64,000 nucleotides of DNA. Source: Parelaphostrongylus tenuis. Lineage: Eukaryota; Nematoda; Chromadorea; Rhabditida; Metastrongylidae. The stretch's first letter is position 1, and every line of letters starts with the position of its first letter. Below, piece after piece: positions 34,604-44,040 of this stretch. A model generated the notes under the pieces. The model ran no database searches. It had not been told where the DNA came from and was given only the letters and a program-made list of their open reading frames with translations. Where the stretch lies: positions 16,269 to 80,268 of the forward strand of contig JAHQIW010004414.1 in the NCBI GenBank assembly GCA_019055375.1, read 5' to 3'. A program made the position numbers and the translations under genes.

Positions 34604-34746
34604 CGCATACATGCATGTACATGTACATATGTATGTACGTAAACATACGTGTGTATATACACATGTATATGGGGATATATGTGTATAAAATATGTATATA
34701 TGAGCATGTATGTGTATGCGTATATATACATACATATACATATATG
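34553..34746. repeat. (TA)n microsatellite downstream of exon B, unit 2
   Basis: More than 20 uninterrupted TA units, then ATGTATAT/ACATAC variants; longer than the copy in unit 1. Confidence 0.9.
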
Positions 34747-35384
34747 GAGTGGATGTGGCAGTGGTTGGAGGTGCTCTGCGTCGCACACAGGATTGTGGTT
34801 CGATCTTGGGCCCATGGCTCATACAGCCATTTATTTCACGGGGGTCGGTAAATTGATACCAGAATGGCCTCAGACTTGTTTAGGGGAGTATTCAGCACTG
34901 GCTCGATACAGCGGGACCACCGCGAGTCACTGTAAAGGTCAAATATGCATTCGATTTCTCAAACGAAGTAAAAGTTCGTTTTTCGCTGTCTTCTCCAACG
35001 CGTCGGAATACCGGTTGTGCACGTCGTCTTGCAATCTCGGCAATAGCCGGGCTGTGGCGTTCCACAGAGCGTTCTTATTGAGTGCCGGAGAGCGTTGAGG
35101 GCTGTGGTTTGGTCCCAAGCGAGTCGCGACGGGCATGACAGCCACTCGGCCACGGCTCCTCCGTATTATGTGGATATAAATTGCATATGTGTAGGTGTAT
35201 ATATGTACATATACGTATTTATATACACATGCATATACATATATACGCGCATTTATAATAACACAAAGGTCTTGGTGTTGATCGATCCCTGAGGCATGTG
35301 CCCTGTATTCGTGTCAATTTTTGGCTGCGTTTGAGGGTGACTGAATTCACATCTGGCCTTTATAGTAACTCGCGGTGATGAGCC

Positions 35385-36085
35385 GTGAGCCATGCCCCAT
35401 TCGCGCTCAACGGAACGACAATCTCCGAATGCTCCAGTTACGTCTATCTAGGTCGTGAAATCAACATGATGAACGACCAAGCTCCAGAGTTGAGCAGGAG
35501 GAAACGAGAGACTTGGGGAACGTTTGAGAGCGTCGAGGACGTAGTGAAGAGGATAAAAAACATCCGACTCCGTGCCCACCTTTTCGGCTCGACGATCATC
35601 CCTGCCCTGACGTATGTAGCAAAAAAGTGGTAACTACGTAGGCAGAATAAAAGGCTTTGTCTTACTGAAGACGCTGTTGAAAGGTCTCTGCTAGGAGTAT
35701 CCAGTATCTCCCAAATGAGAGAAAGGATCCAAAGCCCCGACCTACGTCAACGACGGAAAATCAGAGACTCCTTTCTGCACGCCATGATATCGAAAATAAG
35801 GTGGGCGGACATGTGATGCGCTTCAACGACAACCCATGGACAGAAGCCGCTACCGACTGGATCCCTTGGGATATTCAGCGCTCTGCAGGAAGACCACCAA
35901 TCCGACGGTATGATTTTTTCACGAGAATACTGGAAGAAAGATATGATGCTCATCGAATCCCTAGGCCGAGGACCCACCGGGCTACTCTTGCAAGCGATAA
36001 GGGAAAGATGTACCTGTTATTGTTGACCGCTCGAGTCACTCGAGTATCACCGAAATAACAGGTGACAGGTGATTCCAACTATTGG
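35385..36085 (+). mobile_element. RTE 3'-end fragment, plus strand
   Basis: Reads [36 protein letters not shown] and LRAHLFGSTIIPALTY. After frameshifts it continues through GHVMRFNDNPWTEA, GRPPIRRYDFF and HRIPRPRTHRATLA. It contains the C-terminal part that the 911-codon element lacks and ends near AACAGGTGACAGGTGA, probably the element terminus. Confidence 0.8.
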
Positions 36086-36149
36086 CAAGGATTTCAGATG
36101 TTTCATATTTTGATTGGTGTTTGAAGTAGACTCGCCGCTCAGTAGAACG

Positions 36150-36440
36150 CATGTGACGTAGTGTTTAGAGGTGCTTTGCGTCGCAAACAAAGTCGATCGT
36201 TCGATCTCGCGCTCATGGCTCACCAAGACAAACATCTCTCCGGGGTTGGTAAATTGGTACCACACAAGACCTAGATTTCTCCAGGAGATAAGTGGCACTA
36301 ACTCAATGCAGCGGTAGGTCACCCCGCGAGTCATTGTGAAAGCCAGATATGCATTCACTCACCTCAAACTAAATTGCAATTCGAAGGCGAATATATGGCG
36401 CATCCATCAGAGATTGATCAACTCCAAAAGCTTCATCCTT
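36150..36440 (+). repeat. SINE family 1 copy
   Basis: Head GTGACGTAGTGTTTAGAGG, B-box-like GTTCGATCTCGCGC and 3' part CATCAGAGATTGATCAACTC. It directly follows the RTE 3' end. Confidence 0.65.
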
Positions 36441-36529
36441 CTATTGCTTATTCCAAGTAGCTGAAGTGTTTGTTCCACATACTTTGAGTCTTCCTTCTAT
36501 GTATTAGTAGGTATACTTTCAACGACAAG

Positions 36530-36690
36530 TGTTGATGGCAGGCGACGTCGTGCTGTCACTTGCGTGGCAGTTAAACGAACAGCCACAAACTGTATGTCCG
36601 TGCACGCGTGTCTGGCAGTCCGCCTACTTTCCCACGAGACGCGACGCCACCATCACAGTAGCTGAGTGAGATTTGACGTCGCGCGATGAG
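36530..36690. repeat. Palindrome-prone dispersed repeat, unit 2 copy 2
   Basis: Counterpart of 17,690-17,835; contains CCCACGAGACGCGACGCCAC and GAGTGAGATTTGACGTCGCG. Confidence 0.55.
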
Positions 36691-38841
36691 CGTCAGAATG
36701 ATTCTGATAGTCCATAGAGTGGTACTTGAGTTTCTGAGTGTTTTGCTAAGTATGTCTATATTTTAAGTATTTACTTTCAAGCATCCTGAGTATTTTTTTG
36801 TAGTGAAAAATATCTTTTGTACTAAATACTAGTATTTTGGTATGCAACTAACGGCTGTGGCAATCGCTAGAGGACTAATGGTGATTTGTGTCGATACGGA
36901 ACGTGGTTTTAGAATCAATAGAGTTCATCAAGTTAGAGTTTGTTTCAAGCTTCATTTTTCTAACCGATTTAGAACCACAGACCCAGTCCTCATCGTCTCT
37001 AACTCCCAGCGTGGTGTTTAACAATGGCGCGCTGGGGGCTGGACGCCATTGTCAGACGCAACACGCTGGGGGTTGGAGACGCAGAGGGTTGGGTCCATGA
37101 TTTCGGAGGATTAAAGCGAAGTGTTTTTGACATTCTAACAATCGGTTTTGCTTCCGATAATTTTTTGACTTATGATTCTCAGATGTTTTGTTATTTTTAG
37201 ATGTCTTTTGATTTTTCCATAAATTTTCCAATAATCACTTCAGTTGTTGGGATATCACACAAGCGACGTTGACGTTGCGATGAAACGCCTATTGATTTCG
37301 TCACCCAATACAATGGAACACTTCATGCATTTGCTGACTGAACTAGAACAGTCGTCAAGCCAATTAAAGAAGGTATTGCCATAGTGGAAGTGGATAATTA
37401 GTAGCTGTTTTGTCATCATCGTTCTCGAACGGGACGGATGGTGACAAACGGATTTCAAAAGTCTCACATACTGCCTTAATAAGTCGTTCCATAAGTTCTG
37501 AATAAGGCTTTGAATAAGGCGAATTCGCCAAAACGTCAGCTATTGTTTTGGAAAAATTGTACCAACCATTTCCATACTTTAAACAGTCGGACAGCATTCG
37601 ATTCTCGTTTTTCATACCAAGTTTCAGTGAAAGGCGGTCTTTTGGTTCTTGGATGTTTTTTTCTCAGCAGTACTAAATTCAAATTCTCAGTGGAATTTCA
37701 TTTCAGACTGCCGCACTCATAGTGGACTCAGTTGCTCTTTTCTTTCGCGGCTGTCCTGGAAGGGAAGACTTCCAGAATTGGAAAAGAGTTCTGACCATTT
37801 TGGGCAATATTGCTGTTCATCATAACGTCGCTGTGAGTTGTTTCCCTTGACACCAGTCACACATGTTTTGTTACCCAAGTTCTTGAAATCTTCAGCTCAT
37901 TGGTGCCTTTCAGGGCTGTTGTAACCTTCTAGCTTTTGAGGTAATATACGTGAACCATGTCTCGTCTCGACCTGATCCCTTCATCGGACGAGTGGGTAAC
38001 TGTACCGTTTCTCTCTCCGAGTCTGCTCACGAAGTCCAACTGTTCGACTTTGGCTCGAACGAAGCGACGATGGATCGACGGACACCACGAAGCATATCAC
38101 TTTGTGGAAGTCTCCGTTTTCTGGACGATGTTCCTCTAAACTTGTCATAACGGTATGCAAAATATTAGAGTTCTTTATTCTACAGCTTTTGCAGCAGTAC
38201 TATGATGTTATAGATATATATCTAAGAATGTTGTGGATATACAAAATCTTAAACCCAGAGCAGTTGAACCTGGATTCCAGCCTTCGGCAGTACATCTTGA
38301 CCACTGCACTATCCGGGCTCCCGCTCTGTTATCACTCTTTCAGCTCCTGCCTGAGGTTTATGGTTTTGCGTATTAACCACTCCTAGATATATAGTAATGA
38401 TATTGTTTGACTCCTTGTACTCTTTTTCTTTCTGCTGAAGGTTTCATTGTCTCTCTCAATCAGTATGTTTCCAGAGCTCTGGCGTATCTCTCAATGTTGA
38501 AGAGTCTCGTTGCCCTTGAGGTTATTTTAAATTGACCATAAATAAAGTGAGTGTCTATTTGATGAGTTTGTGTGTTTATCAACTGCGTTTGCTATTCCTA
38601 TGCCTATTTCCACTTCTTAAAAATTGATTTGTATCTTTATTGTGTAGTAGAATTTTTTGAAATTTGCCGCTCTTAGAAGTGTTATGACGATACAGCTACA
38701 TATGTACAGTGATATTCAGTGACAAGTGATAGACAGAGCTTTGGAATCAGCCGGGAGTTGACTCGCAGCTTCCGTTCGAGGTTCGAAGTTTTGTTTATCA
38801 CTCAACATTCTTGGTTACCTTTCTGTTGCCTTTTTCTAGTG

Positions 38842-38892
38842 ATACGATTATCTGCTATACTTCTGAACAGGGTTCCGTTGAGTCGTTCTCAA
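38842..38892 (+). pseudogene. hus-1: hus-1 exon 1 remnant, third copy
   Basis: Matches hus-1 exon 1 of the intact gene, but the start codon is ATA and one base is missing. No further hus-1 exons follow, because this unit breaks off at about 39,593. Confidence 0.7.
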
Positions 38893-38942
38893 GTGAGTTC
38901 TATCTGTTCCTATTCCACAGTTTTCTCTTAAAGTGTTAAAAT

Positions 38943-39593
38943 ATGAGATTGTAATAATCCATCACAGCGGCTGTTTTCAAGTTTCGCTGCAAAAATCTAT
39001 CTAGTCTGAGAGAATATTCAGAGCCTTTCTGAGGTAGGTATGTCTCCTCATCTTTGCTACAAAATAGGGTTCAGGGCGGACACCGGCTAGTCGTTGTTAT
39101 GTCTCTGACGTACTAACCCTGAGAAGGCTCTAACATTCTCACAGAATCTGCAGGACGTTGTAATAAATTTATTTCTTTTTATGCATGACACTAAATTCCT
39201 GAGTTTGAAATCAAACTTATTAATTCTCGAAGTTCTCGACTTTCTTTTTCATATGTAGGGTAGTTTCTCTTCCGAATCCAACTATCTGTATTCGTGTTAT
39301 AAGTAACAAAGTATCGCATTTTAATCCTTCAAATCTTATTCATGCTTTCAATATTTAATAAGTAGTTGAAATTCATTATTTGGCTGGCGTGTCGACGCGT
39401 CCCATCTTCATCAGAGCCGATTTTTCCGCGCTGATGCTCCACAGTTGTTCGTCTTCGTTGTGACTTTCGCATTCGTTGTTCGAGTGGCATAATCATTAAC
39501 ATCATCCTCTATGAGGTGAGCACTGCTGAGTGAGTATCTCATCTGGACAGTGCTCCTCCGGAGAAGTTTTGACTCGAACGGCAGTGAAGTAAA
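38943..39593. mobile_element. Fold-back MITE and TIR element remnants, third copy
   Basis: A MITE copy at 38,943-39,165 (left arm diverged) is followed by the left arm of the TIR element at about 39,370-39,480 (GTGTCGACGCGTCCCATCTT). The unit ends before the TIR element's right arm. Confidence 0.55.
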
Positions 39594-41060
39594 GTCCTTA
39601 TTTTTTTCACGAAAATCAGAAATGTGCAGAAACAGAAGAATTCTAATAGAGCATAGTTATAGAGGTCTGGTCGGTACACGACTAGTATGGGTTTACTGAC
39701 AGGTGCGCGTTTTTTAAAGTTAAATGCATTCGAACGTCTTTCGTTCGATTGTGTAGATCATATACCACATGGATCGTGACGATGTAATAGTCCGCTCACT
39801 GTTGAGTGATGATACGTTTATATACAAATACGGGCAAATTCACTGATATTACAGACAACGAATAAGTTGTGATTTACAAATTTGGATAATATCACAATAA
39901 TATATCAACGTAACAACGGCAATTTGAGCGAAAGTTCCAGCTTTATGAAGTACTCTTCTCCAGTCATGATTCGATCTTGCTGTCTCCAGTTTAGTTGACT
40001 ATGTTTTGTGACTCGTTCTTCTCAGTTATCTGAAATTCTAAGTACTTCGTGTCTCCTTTGGACCTTCTCATTCGGACAGTATATTTGTGCTGCCCTTCTT
40101 CATGCCGCGCTTCTTTTAAACCATCTTCCTCGGCGTCTTAAGTTTTAAAGGTACTTACTAGGTGCTTGATTGATCGAGCCAGTGCTTGGTTTGATTCTTG
40201 TTTGGTGTCCAATGGATAGGATGAGCGGCAAGCCTAAAAGATACAGAAAATGATTTTAAACGAGTTGACTGAATTCAAACATACCGGCTGGCTCTCAAAA
40301 CTGTGGTTGTACGTTTTTCATTTCTTGGCTTGCTCCGTTCGACTGCTCGTCTGGCTACTTTCTTGCCTCGTTTAGTTGACGCGATGCTTTATGCGCCAAG
40401 TGTGGACACTTCTTCTGAGTGTAATACTTTTTTGAACTGGTTTCTGGATGCCTCGTTTAGTTGACGCGGTGCCCTATCCGCCAGGTGTGGACACTTCTTT
40501 TAAGAATGTGTCTTTCTTCATCGGTGTGTCTGGATGCCTCATTCGGATGATGTGTCTAAGTACTAATTAGACGATGTTCTCCTTGATTGACGACTTTCAA
40601 GCGCATCAATCTCGGAGAATGATTCCGCTCTTGAAGCGTAGTCGTCTTTTGCAGTATTGGTGCGAATAGTCTTCTCACTATATTTCTAGACGTCGCGCAG
40701 AGAAGCATTGAATATCCAATAGCCAGTACCCTTCTAGATAAACATATTATTTCCAGTTGTAGCTTTGCTCAGATGCTTGCACGTCGTTTGAATAGTATGT
40801 TCGGTGACAGCAAAGGCAACGAGTGCCCGTAAACGTGTAGAAGCTGAGAGCCGTACAGTGGGTCCTTTGATTAGTACCTTAGGTCACATGAAGCATGGAG
40901 GCAAGGCCATGTGAAAGCGGGGGGCCGCACAATGCCGGAAGACGGGCTCCACTTTGACATCGAAGGGCGACTGCTGCTGACGCGCTTGTGTGACTTTTTA
41001 TACGCGATTGGTGGATGCCCCGCCCAACGTGGGCAGAGACGCAGAGACAGAGACATGATA
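39594..41060. repeat. Dispersed repeat, third copy, at a truncation junction
   Basis: Homologous to 4340-5622 and 23,820-25,100, but about 1.47 kb long because the GTTGACGCGATGC...GTGTGGACACTTCTT segment is duplicated (about 40,375-40,500). It ends with GCCCCGCCCAACGTGGGCA. It joins truncated hus-1 intron DNA on its left. Confidence 0.55.
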
Positions 41061-41084
41061 GTGATGATGGTCGGGCAAATGAGC

Positions 41085-41235
41085 CTCGATGGTGTAGTGG
41101 TAGAGCACGCGTCTCCGGAGAGGAAATGCGGGTTCGATTCCCTCCTGACGCTATGATTTTGCCCACCACTGAATTCTTTCAGGTATTGATGAAACATGAC
41201 AACACTGCGAAAGAGCAGTAAAAATACTAGAATTC
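41085..41235 (+). repeat. tRNA-derived SINE (family 2)
   Basis: Head CCTCGATGGTGTAGTGGTAG with B box GGGTTCGATTCCC, then a body with CACCACTGAATTCTTTCAGG and CAACACTGCGAAA. It shares head and body with 53,395 and 54,890. Acceptor-stem halves do not pair well, so it is not a functional tRNA. Confidence 0.65.
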
Positions 41236-41325
41236 TTGATAGTGATAGTGACAATGGTAGTGGTAGTGATACTGAAAGTATTAGTGATAGTGATGGTGAA
41301 GAGGATAGTGTAGTGACAGCTTCCT
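41236..41325. repeat. GATAGT-type microsatellite
   Basis: Imperfect AGTGATAGTGA repeats directly downstream of the SINE family 2 tail. Confidence 0.85.
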
Positions 41326-41755
41326 AGTAAGTGGTTGTCCATACCCAGGGCGTACTCTCCTCTGCCTTTCATGTCGCTCTCAGTTTTCCCACGGTCTCAA
41401 CCACCTACCGAGACGGCGGCGTGGAATGAAGGCGCTTGCTGCAAGAGAGCGCATGCACAACGATAGTTTAGCACAGAGGCGTATATGTACCGGCAAGCGA
41501 TTGCCGCTAACCCTACCAATGAACGGTTGCAGGCCAGAATGATATTGAAATAAGAATAACAGTTCGCTGCAAATGTACTTAAGGAAAATGTCAAAATGCA
41601 AATTTAGAAATGTGAGATTCGAAGAAAAGTTCATCATTACTGCGGATTCCCCAACTCACTGACTCTTTATTGTGGAAAAAATTACATTACATCGACTTCT
41701 TTTTTAAATAACGTACAATGCATACAGGTCCAAAACGCTCATTTCAACATGGAGG
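41326..41755. other. Unassigned spacer
   Basis: Noncoding DNA between the GATAGT repeat and the next SINE. I see no coding exon or recognised repeat. Confidence 0.4.
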
Positions 41756-41759
41756 ATAA

Positions 41760-42040
41760 AGGATAAAGCTCTCGACGATGGTCAATGCCTGAGGGATGCG
41801 CCGAGCTATCGTCTTCAATTTTCAACTTCGTTTGAGGCTACTGAATGCAAAACTAGCCTTTACAACGACTCGCGGTCCTACCGCTGTACTGAGTCAGTGC
41901 TGCTTATCCTTCCAAACAAGTCTGGTACCGATTCAGCAACCCCAGAGCGATGGATGAGCTTGGTGAGCCATGAGCGCGAGATGAACCATCGATCTTGTAC
42001 GCGACGCAAAGCACTTCTAACCACTGTTCCTCATGCGCAC
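41760..42040 (-). repeat. SINE family 1 copy, minus strand
   Basis: Begins GGATAAAGCTCTCGACGATG (reverse of the tail), contains CTCGCGGTCCTACCGC and ends with the reverse tRNA-like head (GCACTTCTAACCACTG). Confidence 0.65.
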
Positions 42041-42333
42041 CTCATTCAAACATGTCCCCACCAATTTCTTGCACTTTTCGTTGAGATTTTATATGGATTT
42101 TTGACAATTACACATCACTCATATAGCAGTTTCTCCCTCGAATGATTACTACTTATTTAAAATATTTATAATTAATAATCTGTGCGGTGCAGATCTTGCA
42201 TAGCCTAGAAAAGTAGAGAAACGGTGCGTGCCCACTGCACTCTCTATCTATCTGATTTTGACAAAGATCCGATCCCAGTGTGTGTCGTTTGTTCTTTGTA
42301 CACTGGATTTAATGTGTTTTTTTTGTAGGTCAG

Positions 42334-42930
42334 ATGTCTGGAACGCGATCGATTGAGGTCAAATTCGCTCGCGGACTGCTCGAGTTTGAGTTGTCGAGTG
42401 CTACTACGCTGTCTTCAGGTTGCATCTTACTTGACAATTCGATGGGTAAGTTCCTTGTTTTATCACTGATTTCGGCCACTGTAGAGATTTGACGCTTCAT
42501 CAACCGCTAATGTAATTTAATGGGTTTCTTCAAACAAGAAATTACGAGAACGCTCTGAGGCCTAGGCTTCGTCTAAAGGTTAGGCTTAGACTTAGGCTTG
42601 AAAAAGTAATGGGACCACAACTTTTCATTAGCGTTCTGAGTTCTTATTTATGTTTCTGAACATTGAGAAGGGTCATGACCTGGTGATTATCATGAGAAGA
42701 CAGCTTTCGCAAGTTGATCGTACTGAGTTCAGTGCGAAATCGAACTATCAACCTTGTAAGCGGCGCAGAGCACCTCTAACCACTGCACAGCAACCGGTCT
42801 CGTTATATATATGTATATATATGTGTATATGTATTTGGTCTGTATATACATATGTTTATACGTATACATACATATGCATATATATTCATGTAAACATACA
42901 TACATGTATATATATGTGTATGTATTTATG

Positions 42931-42965
<35 letters not shown>

Positions 42966-43719
42966 GTATATATCGATTCAGTTGCCCTTTTCTTTCGTGG
43001 CTGTCCTGATAAGGAAAACTTCCAGAACTGGATAAGAGTTCTGACCATTTTGAGCAATATTGCTGTTTATCATAACGTCGCTGTGAGTTGTTACTTCAAC
43101 ACCAGTCACACATGTTTTTTTGTCAGAACTGTTGTAACCTTTTAGTCTTATGTGGTAATATACGTGAATCATGTCTTGTTTCGACCTGACCCTTCATCGT
43201 ACGAATGGGTAACTGTACCGTTTCTCTCCCGAGTCTGCTCACGAAGTCCAACTGTTCGACTTTGGCTCGAGTGAATCGACGATGGATCGACGGAAACCGC
43301 GAAGCATATCACTTTATGGAGTTTCCGTTTTTGAACGACGTTCCTCTGAACTTGTCATAGCGGTATACAAAATATGAGAGTTCTTTATTCTACAGCTCTA
43401 ACAGCACTATTATGATGTACTTGATATATATCTTAGAATGTTGTGGGTATACAAAATCTTGAACCCACCAGTTGAACCCGAATTCCAGCCCTCCGGTAGT
43501 GCGTCCTGGTCACTGCACTATCGGCGCTCCCGCTCTGCTATCACTCTTTCAATTCCTGCTAAGGTTTTGCGTATTAACCTATCCTGGGTATATAATAATG
43601 ATACTGTTTAACTCCTTTGTACCCTTTTTTTCTGCTAGAGGTCTCACTGTCTCTCTCACTCAGTATGTTTCCAGATCTCTGGCGTATCTCTCAATGTCGA
43701 GGAGTCCCGTCGCCTTTAG
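42334..43719 (+). pseudogene. rfs-1: RAD51 paralogue (RFS-1-like), copy 3, internal exons B-D deleted
   Basis: Exon A (42,334-42,445; MSGTRSIEVK, CILLDNSMG) is open. About 530 bp later, directly after a TA-rich microsatellite, the sequence enters the middle of exon E (42,974-43,082; DSVALFFRG), then exon F (43,155-43,362) and exon G (43,675-43,719; SGVSLN, TAG). Exons B, C and D, including Walker A, are missing, and exon E lacks its acceptor and first residues. Exon F has an in-frame TGA in the LWLE region (CTCGAGTGA), and its acceptor reads TATGTG. This copy is clearly dead as an ATPase. It lies directly upstream of the only intact hus-1, so its promoter region may still drive that gene. Confidence 0.85.
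42800..42975. repeat. TA microsatellite at a deletion junction
   Basis: TATATA/TATATG repeats begin like the array in intron A-B of the other copies and end directly in rfs-1 exon E. The deletion of exons B-D therefore has a breakpoint inside this repeat. Confidence 0.9.
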
Positions 43720-43739
43720 GGTTGTTTTAAAATGACGTG

Positions 43740-43745
43740 AATAAA
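43740..43745 (+). terminator. Poly(A) signal after rfs-1 copy 3
   Basis: AATAAA, 20 bp after the stop of exon G and about 290 bp before the acceptor of hus-1. Confidence 0.6.
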
Positions 43746-44027
43746 GTGAGTGGTATTTGATGAGTTTGTGTGTTTATCAGTTGCGTTTGCTATTCGCAAT
43801 GCCTATTTCCACTTCACAATCGAAATCGATTTGTTTTTTATTGTGTAGTAGAATTTTTGAAAATTCGCGGTTTTGCAAGTGTCAAGTCGTTATAGATACA
43901 TATGTAAGAGAGTGTTCAGTGATAAGTGATAGAAGCTTTGAAATTAGCCGCAAGTGGAACTCGTAACTTCTCTTTCAAGGTTCAGAGTTTCGTTTATCAC
44001 TCAGCATTATTGATTACCTTTCTGTTA

Positions 44028-44038
44028 TCTTTTTCTAG
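44028..44038 (+). promoter_or_regulatory. Candidate spliced-leader acceptor of hus-1
   Basis: CTTTTTCTAG, two bases before the hus-1 ATG, with no upstream coding exon. The same TTTTTC(T/C)AG is kept in all four units. The place and spacing fit trans-splicing of a downstream operon gene. Confidence 0.6.
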
Positions 44039-44040
44039 TG

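Larger units (their letters stand above)
33117..38519 (+). pseudogene. rfs-1: RAD51 paralogue (RFS-1-like), copy 2, best-preserved ATPase core
   Basis: Exons: A 33,117-33,228, B 34,401-34,470, C 36,841-36,931, D 37,244-37,372, E 37,707-37,832, F 37,941-38,152 and G 38,475-38,519. Exons A-E join in consistent phase for 176 residues. They hold Walker A GEAGCGKS (~51-58), the ARGLMVICVDTERGF strand that matches the YIDTEGTFR region of RAD51, and Walker B ALIVDS (~137-142). Exon F is 212 nt instead of 210 because of two 1-bp insertions (GATCCCT, and CTCTCTCC), so the C-terminal frame is lost unless these are sequence errors. Joining B to C in phase needs exon C to start at TATGCAA, where the preceding bases are TTTTGG, not an AG. 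AATAAA lies at 38,541. The predicted length if repaired is about 260 residues, close to the ~250 of C. elegans RFS-1 (from memory). Confidence 0.8.
22921..39593 (+). repeat. Second tandem unit, truncated
   Basis: It repeats rsu-1 3' half, broken RTE, rfs-1 copy 2 and the start of hus-1. At about 39,593 (GGCAGTGAAGTAAAGTCC) it stops inside hus-1 intron 1 and joins a copy of the dispersed repeat, so hus-1 exons 2-3 are missing here. Confidence 0.85.

Noticed and set aside
41089..41158. Possible tRNA genes (also 53,399-53,465 and 54,891-54,960)
   Set aside because: They have A/B-box-like blocks, but the stems do not form a full cloverleaf and a common downstream body is attached, so they are tRNA-derived SINEs.
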